From DATBSK01 sp964501785 (GTDB lineage Bacteria > Actinomycetota > Acidimicrobiia > IMCC26256 > PALSA-555): a DNA stretch of 64,000 nucleotides. The stretch is taken from assembly GCA_964501785.1 (NCBI GenBank), contig CAZCUD010000014.1, positions 1 through 64,000 on the forward strand. The letters are read 5' to 3'. Made by a program: the position numbers and the translations under genes. This document shows, one piece after another, positions 16,490-24,767 of this stretch (within the stretch, counting starts at the first letter, position 1; every line of letters begins with the position of its first letter). Below the pieces are notes generated by a model, which saw only the letters and a list, made by a program, of their open reading frames with translations, was not told where the DNA came from and did no database searches.

Positions 16490-17653
16490 ATGAACCTCCT
16501 CGACCTCGTCGTCCTGGTCGCCGCGGCGGGCGCGGCCTACACGGGCTGGCGTCACGGCTTCGTGAACCGAGCGCTGTCGTGGGTGGGCCTGACCCTCGGG
16601 ATCGTCCTGGGCGCGCTGTTCGTCGACGACGTCACGCAGCAGCTGCAGGGTGAGTCGGTGCAAGCCCGACTCGTCGCGGCGCTGGGCTTCCTCGTCATCG
16701 TCGCCCTCGTCGGCCAGGCGATCGGGTACGTCGTCGGCGGGCTCGCTCGTCGCTGGCTGCCGAGCACGGCGACGGCGTCGACGGCCGACCGCGGCATCGG
16801 CGCGGCAGCCGGTGCGATCTCGGTGCTGGTCGTCGTGTGGCTGGTGACGCCCGCGCTCGCCCACGCGCCCGGTTGGCCGGCGAAGGCCGCGCGGGGGAGC
16901 GCGATCGTGCGCGCGGTCGACGAGCACGCGCCCGCGCCGCCGGAGTCCCTGGACGCGCTCGGGCGCCTCGTGGCGGAGGCGCCCTTCCCCGAGGTCTTCG
17001 AAGAGCTCACCTCGCCGGATGCGGGGCCCGCGCCGAGCGGGGGGCTCGCGCCCGACGTGTACGCGCGGGTCGCCGGCTCCGTCGTGAAGGTCGAGTCGCC
17101 GGCGTGCGATCGGATCCAGGAGGGATCGGGGTTCGTGGTCTCCGACCAGCTCGTGCTCACGAACGCGCACGTCGTCGCCGGCACGTCCGAGCCGAGCGTC
17201 GTGACCGCTGACGGTCGATCGCGCGCCGCGACCCTGGTCGGCTTCGATGCCGACCGCGACGTCGCGCTGCTGTCGGTCCCGGGTCTGCCGGCGCCGCCGC
17301 TGACCCGAGACGACGGTGCCGTGGGCGGCACGGGCTCGGTGATCGGCCATCCGGGCGGCGGACCGCAGACGGAGTCGCCGGCGAGGATCGCCGAGCAGAT
17401 CGATGCCCGCGGCAGCGACATCTACCGCGGTGCCGACGTCACCCGCGACGTGTACGTGCTCGCCGCGGTGCTCGAGCCGGGCGACTCGGGAGCGCCGCTG
17501 TTCGACGCGGACGGCGACGTGGTCGGGCTGGCGTTCGCGATCGATCCCGGTGACGACGCGACTGCGTACGCGCTCACCAACGCGGAGGTCGACGCGGCGC
17601 TGTCGACGTTCGGGGCCTCGGAGGTCGGCTCCGGCCCCTGCCTCGTCGGGTGA
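16490..17653 (+). CDS. marP: MarP-like membrane serine protease (CvpA + trypsin-like domains)
   Basis: A 387-residue protein, close to mycobacterial MarP in length. Four N-terminal transmembrane helices form a CvpA-type domain (DLVVLVAAAGAAYTGWRHGF onward), followed by an extracytoplasmic chymotrypsin-like protease. The triad is visible: His in VLTNAHVVAG, Asp in DRDVALLSV, and Ser in EPGDSGAPLFD. Two Cys residues (SPACDR and SGPCLVG) flank the protease domain, as in MarP where a disulfide stabilises it. MarP is needed for acid resistance in mycobacteria; that role here is inference. The start ATG is at 16490, 23 bases after trmI. Confidence 0.88.
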   Translation: MNLLDLVVLVAAAGAAYTGWRHGFVNRALSWVGLTLGIVLGALFVDDVTQQLQGESVQARLVAALGFLVIVALVGQAIGYVVGGLARRWLPSTATASTADRGIGAAAGAISVLVVVWLVTPALAHAPGWPAKAARGSAIVRAVDEHAPAPPESLDALGRLVAEAPFPEVFEELTSPDAGPAPSGGLAPDVYARVAGSVVKVESPACDRIQEGSGFVVSDQLVLTNAHVVAGTSEPSVVTADGRSRAATLVGFDADRDVALLSVPGLPAPPLTRDDGAVGGTGSVIGHPGGGPQTESPARIAEQIDARGSDIYRGADVTRDVYVLAAVLEPGDSGAPLFDADGDVVGLAFAIDPGDDATAYALTNAEVDAALSTFGASEVGSGPCLVG

Positions 17654-17674
17654 TCGACGAGGCTCAGGCGAGGG

Positions 17675-17911
17675 TCAGTCGACCTCGATGAAGATGCACT
17701 CGCCGGGGCACTCCTCGGCGGACTCGATGACCGCCTCTTCCTGACCGGCGGGCACGGCCGCGAGCCCCTCGGCGCCACCGGGGTCGCTGAAGACCTTCGA
17801 GCCTTCCTTGACGTACGCGAGCCCGTCGTCGAGCAGCGTGAACACGTCGGGGGCGATCTCCTCGCAGAGGCCGTCGCCGGTGCACAGGTCCTGGTCGATC
17901 CAGACCTTCAT
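17675..17911 (-). CDS. Small ferredoxin ([3Fe-4S]/[4Fe-4S] type)
   Basis: A 78-residue electron carrier of the actinobacterial P450-partner type: KVWIDQDLCTGDGLCEEIAP at the N-terminus, DVFTLLDDG, and the C-terminal cluster motif AEECPGECIFIEV. The first motif has Cys-X5-Cys, typical of single-cluster 3Fe-4S ferredoxins, but the CPGEC motif offers a fourth cysteine, so cluster type is uncertain. It is divergent from arc and converges on marP; no P450 gene is in view. Confidence 0.88.
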   Translation of the reverse strand: MKVWIDQDLCTGDGLCEEIAPDVFTLLDDGLAYVKEGSKVFSDPGGAEGLAAVPAGQEEAVIESAEECPGECIFIEVD

Positions 17912-18119
17912 CGCTCAGCGCTCTCCTTCGGTGGCTCTCGGTGCCGACCAGTGTGGTCGGTCCCGGGGGTGCGAACCCCAACGCTACAAGAATCCGTTCG
18001 ATTTTCCAAGCCGAGGCGGGGTAAATGTAGGCGTGCGCCGATGCAACGGCGTACGTGGGGCACCGGTGTAGTGTCCCGCGCGATGCCCTAGACCCCCCGG
18101 GGGGCGAGGAGGAAAGGAC
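17912..18119. promoter_or_regulatory. Divergent intergenic region between ferredoxin and arc
   Basis: 208 bases with a locally AT-richer core around 17980-18030. A TAGTGT -10-like box lies at 18069-18074 toward arc, and a CCCCCCGGGGGG inverted repeat lies just upstream of a strong ribosome binding site (GAGGAGGAAAGG, about 18106-18117) that fixes the arc GTG start. Confidence 0.5.
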
Positions 18120-19874
18120 GTGGCGGCCGAGCACGAGCGGCGCCTCGCCGAGTACGAACGGCAGGTCGGTGAGCTCCAGGCCCAGGTCAAGGGGCTGGAG
18201 GAAGAGGTCGTGGTCCTCCGCCGCCGACTCCAGGACGCGCCCAAGCGCGTGCGGTCGCTCGAGGAGCGCCTGCTCGAGGCCAAGGGCCAGCTCGCCCAGG
18301 CCGTGTCCCAGAACGAGCGCCTGTCGGCGACGCTCCGCGAGGCGCGCGAGCACATCGCGGCCCTCCGCGAGGAGGTCGAGAAGCTGACGATGCCGCCGTC
18401 GGCCTACGGCACCTTCCTCGGCGCCAACGACGACGGCACCGTCGACATCTTCACCGCGGGGCGCAAGATGCGCGTGTCGGTCCACCCGGAGGTGTCGATC
18501 GACGAGATGGAGCGGGGCCAGGAGGTCGCGCTCAACGAGTCGCTCAACGTCGTCCTCGCCCGCGGCCTCGAGCTGTCGGGCGAGGTCGTCGTCATCAAGG
18601 AGCTGCTCGAGGACGCCCGCCGCGTCCTCGTCGTCGGTCGCGCCGACGAGGAGCGGGTGTGCGAGCTCGCGGGCGCTCTCCTGGACGAGAAGCTCCGGGC
18701 GGGCGATCACCTGCTCATGGACACGCGCTCGGGCCTGGTCGTCGAGCGGCTGCCCCGCCCCGAGGTCGAGGAGCTCGTCCTGGAGGAGGTCCCCGACGTC
18801 ACCTACGACGACGTCGGCGGGCTCGACGACCAGATCGAGGCGATCAAGGACGCGGTCGAGCTCCCGTACCTGCACGCGGACCTGTTCCTCGAGCACCAGC
18901 TCCAGCCGCCCAAGGGCATCCTGCTCTACGGGCCACCCGGTTGCGGCAAGACCCTCATCGCGAAGGCCGTGGCGAACTCGTTGGCCAAGCGCGTCGCGGA
19001 GAAGACGGGCAACGCGTCGACCCGCTCGTACTTCCTCAACATCAAGGGCCCGGAGCTGCTCAACAAGTACGTCGGTGAGACCGAGCGGCAGATCCGGCTG
19101 ATCTTCCAGCGGGCGCGGGAGAAGTCCGAAGAGGGCGTGCCCGTGATCGTGTTCTTCGACGAGATGGACTCGTTGTTCCGCACCAGGGGCACCGGCATCT
19201 CGTCCGACATCGAGAGCACGATCGTGCCGCAGCTCCTCGCCGAGATCGACGGCGTCGAGAGCCTGAAGAACGTGATCGTGATCGGCGCGTCGAACCGCGA
19301 AGACCTGATCGACCCGGCGATCCTGCGACCCGGTCGGCTCGACGTGAAGATCAAGATCGAGCGTCCCGACGAGGTCTCGGCGAAGCAGATCTTCGCCCAG
19401 TACCTCACGACCGAGCTCCCGATCGCCGACGCCGAGACCGGCGAGCACGGCGGCCCCGACGCGAGCGTCGACGCGATGATCGACCGGGCCGTCGAGCACA
19501 TGTACGCGGCCGACGACGACAACCGCTTCCTCGAGGTCACGTACCAGAACGGCGACAAGGAAGTCCTCTACTTCAAGGACTTCTCCTCGGGGGCGATGAT
19601 CGAGAACATCGTGCGTCGCGCCAAGAAGCTCGCGATCAAGCGTCAGATCGACGGCGGGGCGAAGGGCATCTGCACCGACGACCTGCTCGAGTCGATCACC
19701 CAGGAGTTCCGCGAGCACGAGGACCTGCCCAACACGACCAACCCCGACGACTGGGCGAAGATCTCGGGCAAGAAGGGCGAGCGGATCGTCTACGTGCGCA
19801 CGCTCATGTCGGAGGGCGAGGAAGCCAAGGGCGGCCGCCAGATCGAGCGCGTCACCACCGGTCAGTACTTGTGA
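18120..19874 (+). CDS. arc: Proteasome-associated AAA+ ATPase (ARC/Mpa)
   Basis: The 584-residue hexameric unfoldase that binds pupylated proteins and feeds them into the 20S proteasome. An N-terminal coiled coil (about residues 1-90) binds Pup, tandem OB domains follow (SAYGTFLGANDDGTVDIF; GDHLLMDTRSGLVVERL), then the AAA+ domain with Walker A GPPGCGKT and Walker B VIVFFDEMDSLF. The last residues GQYL are the family's proteasome-docking tail. The GTG start has a strong ribosome binding site. A PPOX gene facing the other way separates it from dop. Confidence 0.96.
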   Translation: MAAEHERRLAEYERQVGELQAQVKGLEEEVVVLRRRLQDAPKRVRSLEERLLEAKGQLAQAVSQNERLSATLREAREHIAALREEVEKLTMPPSAYGTFLGANDDGTVDIFTAGRKMRVSVHPEVSIDEMERGQEVALNESLNVVLARGLELSGEVVVIKELLEDARRVLVVGRADEERVCELAGALLDEKLRAGDHLLMDTRSGLVVERLPRPEVEELVLEEVPDVTYDDVGGLDDQIEAIKDAVELPYLHADLFLEHQLQPPKGILLYGPPGCGKTLIAKAVANSLAKRVAEKTGNASTRSYFLNIKGPELLNKYVGETERQIRLIFQRAREKSEEGVPVIVFFDEMDSLFRTRGTGISSDIESTIVPQLLAEIDGVESLKNVIVIGASNREDLIDPAILRPGRLDVKIKIERPDEVSAKQIFAQYLTTELPIADAETGEHGGPDASVDAMIDRAVEHMYAADDDNRFLEVTYQNGDKEVLYFKDFSSGAMIENIVRRAKKLAIKRQIDGGAKGICTDDLLESITQEFREHEDLPNTTNPDDWAKISGKKGERIVYVRTLMSEGEEAKGGRQIERVTTGQYL

Positions 19875-19977
19875 GGGGGCAGCGCCGTGTACGGGGGAGG
19901 CAGGCCTCCCCCGTAGGCCCCCTCCAGCGCGGCCGCGTGCCTCGCAGAGCAGTTGAACGCCGGCGAAGCCGGCGTTC
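19873..19977. terminator. Two stacked hairpins between convergent genes (bidirectional terminator)
   Basis: The first is a 12-base-pair stem, TACGGGGGAGGC/GCCTCCCCCGTA (19890-19915), nested inside an outer GAGGGGGC/GCCCCCTC pairing (19873-19880 with 19917-19924) that begins at the arc stop codon. The second is GAACGCCGGC-GAA-GCCGGCGTTC (19955-19977). Neither has a T-run. The position between convergent arc and PPOX genes supports bidirectional termination. Confidence 0.65.
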
Positions 19978-19986
19978 GGCGAACGG

Positions 19987-20649
19987 CTAGGGGCGCGAGT
20001 AGGTCGTCAGCGATCTCGGGAGCTCCGGCGCCGGGTCTTGGGCGTCGTGCTGGGGTGGGCCGAAAGTCGTCGTGACGGGGACGAGGCCGCCCCACGCGCC
20101 GGTGCCGAGGTCTTCGGGCTCTTCGATCGGGGGGCCGGTGCGCGCCTTGGCGGACGCCTCGGAGATGGGCAGCTCGAGCACGGCGGTCTGCTTGATCTCG
20201 GCCGCGGTCGGTGGACGGGCCTCGGCGCTGCGGCCCGGGATCACGTGGTCGACGATCCGCTCCAGCGCTCGGCGCGCGTCGTCGACGTCGCGGATGCGCG
20301 TGGCCGTGCCGAGGAGCACGACAGAGCGGTAGTTCATGGAGTGGTGGAAGTGCGACCGGGCCACGACGAGCGCGTCGAGCAGCGTGAACGTGACGCAGAC
20401 GCGGACGCCCCGATCGAGCGTCCGCAGCAGGCGGCTCGCGACCGAGCCGTGGAGGAAGAGGCGGTCTCCGTCACGCCCGAACACCATCGGGATGACGAAC
20501 GGCTGGTCGTCGACGACGAACCCGACGTGGGCGACGAGGGCCTCGTCGATGATCGCGTGGACGGTGGCGGAGTCGTGACGGCCGCGCTCGGGCTTGCGCC
20601 GGAGCGCTGTCGCGTCGCTTCTGAGGTCGCGCTCGTCGGGTGAGGTCAC
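19987..20649 (-). CDS. Pyridoxamine 5'-phosphate oxidase-family flavoprotein
   Basis: A 220-residue split-barrel protein of the NimA/PPOX-like 'pyridoxamine 5'-phosphate oxidase family' group. Visible: ALVAHVGFVVDDQPFVIPMVFGRDGDRLFLHGSVAS, VCVTFTLLDALVVARS and NYRSVVLLGTATRI, the typical FMN-barrel strands. It contains an HSMNYRSV segment seen in this subgroup. Substrate unknown. It stands alone, convergent with arc and divergent from dop. Confidence 0.82.
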   Translation of the reverse strand: MTSPDERDLRSDATALRRKPERGRHDSATVHAIIDEALVAHVGFVVDDQPFVIPMVFGRDGDRLFLHGSVASRLLRTLDRGVRVCVTFTLLDALVVARSHFHHSMNYRSVVLLGTATRIRDVDDARRALERIVDHVIPGRSAEARPPTAAEIKQTAVLELPISEASAKARTGPPIEEPEDLGTGAWGGLVPVTTTFGPPQHDAQDPAPELPRSLTTYSRP

Positions 20650-20731
20650 GTGGGTGATGGTGCTGTCGTGATCCGTTGTGGGGCAAGCGGTTTCGGCGGT
20701 TCGACGGGTCGGTTGTGTCGTACCCCGCCGG

Positions 20732-20737
20732 TAGGCT
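20732..20737 (+). promoter_or_regulatory. Putative -10 box of a leaderless promoter (TAGGCT) for dop
   Basis: TAGGCT ends 7 bases before the dop GTG at 20745, so transcription would begin at the start codon. No ribosome binding site is visible, which agrees with leaderless translation. Confidence 0.5.
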
Positions 20738-20744
20738 GGTTCTC

Positions 20745-22256
20745 GTGGCCGTCCCGAAGGTGTGTGGCATCGAGACCGAGTACGGCGTCGTGCTGCGTGG
20801 CGCGGCCGACGCCAACCCGGTGCTGGCCTCGTCGATGCTCATCAACGGCTACGTCGAGCACCACCGGGTGGGCTGGGACTTCGAGGACGAGTCGCCCGGG
20901 CGTGACGCGCGCGGGATGGTCCGGGAGGGCGCGCAGCCGCCCGAGATCGAGACCCACCTCGTCAACACCGTCCTCACCAACGGCGCCCGCTACTACGTCG
21001 ACCACGCGCATCCCGAGTACTCGACCCCCGAGTGCGCCGACGCGCTCGAGCTCGTGGTGGCCGACAAGGCGGGGGAGCGGGTCCTGGCCCGGTCGATGCA
21101 GGCGGCCCGCCGGCTGCTCGAGCCCGGCCAGGAGGTCGTCGTCTACAAGAACAACTCCGACGGCAAGGGCAACAGCTACGGCACCCACGAGAACTATCTC
21201 GTCGACCGGGCTGTGCCCTTCGCGAGCCTCGTCCGCCACCTCCTCCCGTGGTTCGTCACCCGCCAGGTGTTCACCGGCGCGGGCAAGGTCGGCTCCGAGA
21301 ACGGCGCCGCGCCGGTCGACTTCCAGCTCAGCCAGCGGGCCGACTTCTTCGAAGAGGAGGTCGGGCTCGAGACGACGCTGAAGCGCCCGATCGTGAACAC
21401 CCGTGACGAGCCGCACGCCGATCCTCAGCTCTACCGACGCCTCCACGTGATCGCCGGCGACGCGAACCTGTGCGAGGTCGCGACGTACCTCAAGGTGGGC
21501 ACGATGGCGATCGTGCTCGCGATGATCGAGGACGACTTCTTCGAGGCCGCTGCGGCACCGGGCGGGCGCAAGGACTACTCGATCGTCGGTCCCGTGCCCG
21601 CGATGCGCACCGTGTCGCACGACCCGACGTGCAAGGCGACCCTGGAGCTCGCCGACGGTGCGCGCATGACCGCGGTCGAGGTGCAGTGGGAGTACCTGCG
21701 CCTCGCGCAGAAGTACGCCGACGAGACGGGTCTCGCGATGTGCGGCGGCGAGACCGTCGGCCTCGACGTGCTCGCGCGCTGGGAGGCCGTGCTCGGCGAG
21801 CTGGAGCGCGACCCGTCGACGCTGAACGGTCAGCTCGACTGGGTCACGAAGCTCGCACTGCTCGATGCGTTCGCGGCACGCGACGGCCTCGAGTGGGGCG
21901 ACCCCAAGCTCGCGCTCCTCGATCTCCAGTACCACGACGTGCGACCCGAGCGGTCGCTGTACGAGCGGCTCGTGCGGACCGGCACGGTCGAGCGCCTGAC
22001 CACCGAGGACGAGGTGATGGCCGCGACCACCGAGGCGCCCGTGAGCACCCGGGCCTGGTTCCGCGGCGGCTGCCTCGCGCGCTGGCCCGACAGCGTCGTC
22101 GCGGCCAACTGGGACAGCATCATCCTCGACGTCGGCGGCGACCCCCTCAAGCGCATCCCGATGATGGAGCCGTTGCGGGGCAGCAAGGCCCACGTCGAGC
22201 ACCTGTTCGCGACCGTCACGACGCCCGCCGAGCTCGTCGCCCGGCTCGCGTCGTAG
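20745..22256 (+). CDS. dop: Depupylase/deamidase of Pup
   Basis: The 503-residue carboxylate-amine-ligase-fold enzyme that hydrolyses the isopeptide bond between Pup and substrates. Motifs: KVCGIETEYGVVLRG, HPEYSTPECADALELV, YKNNSDGKGNSYGTHENYL, NTRDEPHADPQLYRRLHVI, and WFRGGCLARW near the C-terminus. GTG at 20745 is chosen because homology begins with VPKVCGIETEYG and a -10 box sits just upstream; an upstream in-frame start would add 23 unrelated residues. It precedes pup, as in other actinomycetes. Confidence 0.96.
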   Translation: MAVPKVCGIETEYGVVLRGAADANPVLASSMLINGYVEHHRVGWDFEDESPGRDARGMVREGAQPPEIETHLVNTVLTNGARYYVDHAHPEYSTPECADALELVVADKAGERVLARSMQAARRLLEPGQEVVVYKNNSDGKGNSYGTHENYLVDRAVPFASLVRHLLPWFVTRQVFTGAGKVGSENGAAPVDFQLSQRADFFEEEVGLETTLKRPIVNTRDEPHADPQLYRRLHVIAGDANLCEVATYLKVGTMAIVLAMIEDDFFEAAAAPGGRKDYSIVGPVPAMRTVSHDPTCKATLELADGARMTAVEVQWEYLRLAQKYADETGLAMCGGETVGLDVLARWEAVLGELERDPSTLNGQLDWVTKLALLDAFAARDGLEWGDPKLALLDLQYHDVRPERSLYERLVRTGTVERLTTEDEVMAATTEAPVSTRAWFRGGCLARWPDSVVAANWDSIILDVGGDPLKRIPMMEPLRGSKAHVEHLFATVTTPAELVARLAS

Positions 22257-22296
22257 CCCCCCGAGCCACCGCCCTCCGAGGAGGTCGATCCACGCC

Positions 22297-22494
22297 ATGC
22301 CCGAGCAGCAGCGCAAGTCCCGCCCCGCGCCGAAGGAGCGCGTCGAGGAAGTCGACGAGGTCACGACCGCGCCGTCCGAGCGCGGCGAGAAGCTCAAGGG
22401 CGAGCTCGACGACCTCCTGGACGAGATCGACGAGGTCCTCGAGGAGAACGCCGAGGATTTTGTAAAAAGTTACGTCCAGAAAGGCGGAGAGTGA
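22297..22494 (+). CDS. pup: Prokaryotic ubiquitin-like protein Pup
   Basis: A 65-residue intrinsically disordered modifier, conjugated through its C-terminal glutamate to lysines of proteasome targets. The core LLDEIDEVLEENAEDFVKSYVQKGGE matches mycobacterial Pup. It ends in GGE rather than GGQ, so it is ready for PafA without deamidation. A strong GAGGAGG ribosome binding site lies upstream. The last 14 codons, stop included, are strikingly AT-rich (TTT GTA AAA AGT; 18 of 42 bases G+C, against 27 of 42 in the preceding 42), unlike the rest of the gene, and they abut the inserted endonuclease gene. Confidence 0.97.
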   Translation: MPEQQRKSRPAPKERVEEVDEVTTAPSERGEKLKGELDDLLDEIDEVLEENAEDFVKSYVQKGGE

Positions 22495-22549
22495 TTATGT
22501 GCAAGGCGCTCGACGCATAGCTGTCTCACCCCGACCGTACGGTGTGACC

Positions 22550-23104
22550 GTGAAGCGGTGCACGAAGTGCGGCGAAGCCAAGTCCGAGGGCGAGTTCTAC
22601 GCGGCGAAGGGCACGCGCGACGGCCTGCGCGGCGACTGCAAGGCTTGCCATGCTGCACGTGCCAAGGACTGGTACGCGAAGAATCGACAGCGGTCGATAG
22701 CGAACGTCGCGCGCTGGCAGAGGGAGAACCGCGAGCACGTACGGGCGTACCGTCGCAGACGGAACGCCGAGCGCCGAACCGAGATCCGTGAGTACACGCT
22801 GCTCCGCAAGTACGGGGTCACGCTGGCCGAGTACGAGACGATCCTGGCGTCGCAAGGTGGCGGATGCGCGATCTGCGGCGACGTGCCCGAGGATGGTCGG
22901 TCGTTCCACGTCGATCACCTTGACGACGTTGTTCGTGGAGTCTTGTGCGTTCGATGCAACAACGCGCTCGGGCAGCTCAAGGAAGACCCCGAGCTCGCGG
23001 CGCGAGCGCTCGACTACCTGGAGTCAGGCGGCTTCGTGCCGGCCGCGACCTATGAGCTGCGCGACCTGGCCCATGAGCGTGCCCGGGCCCTGCGGGTCAC
23101 GTGA
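22550..23104 (+). CDS. Endonuclease VII-like HNH nuclease inserted between pup and prcB
   Basis: From the GTG at 22550 the protein is 184 residues. It has an N-terminal zinc knuckle (CTKCGEAKSEGEFY...CKAC), a basic Arg-rich middle, then the endonuclease VII-type HNH fold: CAICG, the HVDHLDDVVRG catalytic motif, LCVRC and NNALGQL. Such proteins act as free-standing or intron-borne homing nucleases or as resolvases. Earlier in-frame GTG codons (22499, 22544) exist; 22550 is chosen because conservation begins at KRCTKC. Codon use is less GC-biased than in the neighbours, suggesting transfer. Confidence 0.85.
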   Translation: MKRCTKCGEAKSEGEFYAAKGTRDGLRGDCKACHAARAKDWYAKNRQRSIANVARWQRENREHVRAYRRRRNAERRTEIREYTLLRKYGVTLAEYETILASQGGGCAICGDVPEDGRSFHVDHLDDVVRGVLCVRCNNALGQLKEDPELAARALDYLESGGFVPAATYELRDLAHERARALRVT

Positions 23105-23115
23105 AGCGCCCCGGG

Positions 23116-23121
23116 TAGGCT
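23116..23121 (+). promoter_or_regulatory. Putative -10 box (TAGGCT) for prcB
   Basis: TAGGCT ends 10 bases before the prcB ATG at 23132, in the 27-base gap after the HNH gene. It would let prcBA be expressed independently of pup and the inserted gene. Confidence 0.45.
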
Positions 23122-23131
23122 CGCTTCGCTC

Positions 23132-23947
23132 ATGCAGGAATCACCGCTGCCGTTCTTCGCGCCGGGGGCCGACCCGGGGTCGTCGTTCGCCGACCTGCTC
23201 GCGCGCACGTCGCCGGGAACGCCGACGGTTGCGCAGCGGGCGGTGACCGAGGCGATGGTCCCCGAGATCACCCACGGCACGACGATCGTGGCGATCCGGT
23301 ACGCCGGCGGCGTCGTGATGGCGGGCGATCGGCGCGCGACGGCCGGCATGTCGATCGCGAGCCGGCGCATCGAGAAGGTGTTCCCGGCCGACGACACCTC
23401 CGGGGTCGCGATCGCCGGCGCGGCGGGGCCGGCGGTGCAGATGGTGCGGCTGTTCCAGACCCAGCTCGAGCACTACGAGAAGATCGAGGGCGAGCCCCTG
23501 TCGCTCGAGGGCAAGGCCAACCAGCTCGCGCTCATGGTGCGCACCAACCTGCCTGCCGCGATGCAGGGCCTGGTCGTGGTGCCGCTGTTCGCCGGCTTCG
23601 ACGAGCGGCGCGACCGGGGCCGGGTGTTCAGCTTCGACGTCACGGGCGGCAAGTACGAGGAGCTCGACTTCCAGGCCAACGGCTCGGGCGGCGTGCACGC
23701 TCGCAACTGGATCAAGGGCTCCTGGAGCGAGGACATCACCCGCGACGACTGCGTCGACCTCGCGCTGCGGGCCCTGTTCGCGGCGGCCGACGAGGACGCG
23801 GCGACCGGCGGGCCCGACCTCGTCCGTCGCATCTTCCCCACGGTCGCGACCATCGACGCAGCGGGCTACGCGGCGCTCGACGACGATGCGATCGCGGCGC
23901 GTGCGCAGACGGTGCTCGGCGGGCGTGAGGAAGGCGCGGGGCTGTGA
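23132..23947 (+). CDS. prcB: 20S proteasome beta subunit
   Basis: The 271-residue catalytic subunit, a threonine N-terminal hydrolase. A 49-residue propeptide precedes the processing site HG/TT, making Thr50 of the precursor the nucleophile. TTIVAIRYAGGVVMAGDRRAT and IEKVFPADDTSGVAIAGAAGP are typical beta-subunit strands, including the Asp and Lys that assist catalysis. It is followed by prcA with a 19-base gap. Confidence 0.97.
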   Translation: MQESPLPFFAPGADPGSSFADLLARTSPGTPTVAQRAVTEAMVPEITHGTTIVAIRYAGGVVMAGDRRATAGMSIASRRIEKVFPADDTSGVAIAGAAGPAVQMVRLFQTQLEHYEKIEGEPLSLEGKANQLALMVRTNLPAAMQGLVVVPLFAGFDERRDRGRVFSFDVTGGKYEELDFQANGSGGVHARNWIKGSWSEDITRDDCVDLALRALFAAADEDAATGGPDLVRRIFPTVATIDAAGYAALDDDAIAARAQTVLGGREEGAGL

Positions 23948-23966
23948 CGGCGATGGGGGTGCGGCC

Positions 23967-24650
23967 ATGACGATGCCGTTCTACGTCTCGCCCGAGCAGG
24001 TGATGAAGGACCGCGCCGACTACGCGCGGAAGGGCATCGCACGCGGACGGAGCCTGCTCGCCATGAGCGCGGTCGAGGGGATCGTGATCGTGGCAGAGAA
24101 CCCGTCGCGGACGCTCTACAAGATCAGCGAGATCTACGACCGCATCGCCTTCGCGGGCGTCGGGAAGTACAACGAGTTCGAGATGCTGCGCATCGCCGGG
24201 GTGCGCCAGGCCGACCTCAAGGGCTACTCGTTCGCGCGCGAGGACGTGAACGCCCGTTCCCTCGCCAACGCGTACGCCCAGACGCTCGGGCAGGTGTTCA
24301 CCCACGAGATGAAGCCGTACGAGATCGAGATCCTCGTCGCGCAGGTCGGGGCCGCGCCCGCCGACGACGAGCTGTTCCACATCCTCTACGACGGCACGGT
24401 GATGGACGAGGAAGGCGCGACCGTCCTCGGCGGCCAGGCCGAGACGATCGCCGACACGCTCACGCAGCGCTACCGCCCCGACATCGGGCGCGACGAGGCC
24501 GTGCGCCTCGGCGCGGAGGTGCTGGGCGCCGGGGGCCCCGCGCTGGGCGCGGACCAGCTCGAGGTCGCGTTCCTCGACCGGGCCAAGGAGCGGCGGGCGT
24601 TCCAGCGCCTGCGCGGCCCCGAGCTCGAGTCGACCCTCGCCGCCTCCTGA
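23967..24650 (+). CDS. prcA: 20S proteasome alpha subunit
   Basis: The 227-residue ring and gate subunit. The N-terminus (MPFYVSPEQVMKDRADYARK) is the gating segment, and SLLAMSAVEGIVIVAENPSR and LYKISEIYDRIAFAGVGKYN are core alpha-subunit motifs. Start ATG at 23967; an ATG two codons later is also possible. The frame is open upstream into prcB but that stretch is unrelated. Confidence 0.96.
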   Translation: MTMPFYVSPEQVMKDRADYARKGIARGRSLLAMSAVEGIVIVAENPSRTLYKISEIYDRIAFAGVGKYNEFEMLRIAGVRQADLKGYSFAREDVNARSLANAYAQTLGQVFTHEMKPYEIEILVAQVGAAPADDELFHILYDGTVMDEEGATVLGGQAETIADTLTQRYRPDIGRDEAVRLGAEVLGAGGPALGADQLEVAFLDRAKERRAFQRLRGPELESTLAAS

Positions 24651-24767
24651 GGCTCGGGCCCGGCCTCCCCGGCCCCGGGCCGTAAGCGAACTGGGTAGTC
24701 GCTACTCATCCCTTCGACGGATGGATCCCCTAGAACCAGGGGGTCCCGATCGACGACAGGAGTCGAC
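24651..24767 (+). promoter_or_regulatory. Intergenic region after prcA: possible terminator, then promoter
   Basis: 117 bases. GC-rich self-complementary sequence (GGCCCGG...CCGGGCC) directly after prcA could end the transcript. Further on, GGATCCCCT...AGGGGGTCC forms a second small hairpin. A GACAGGAG ribosome binding site precedes the next gene. Confidence 0.35.
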
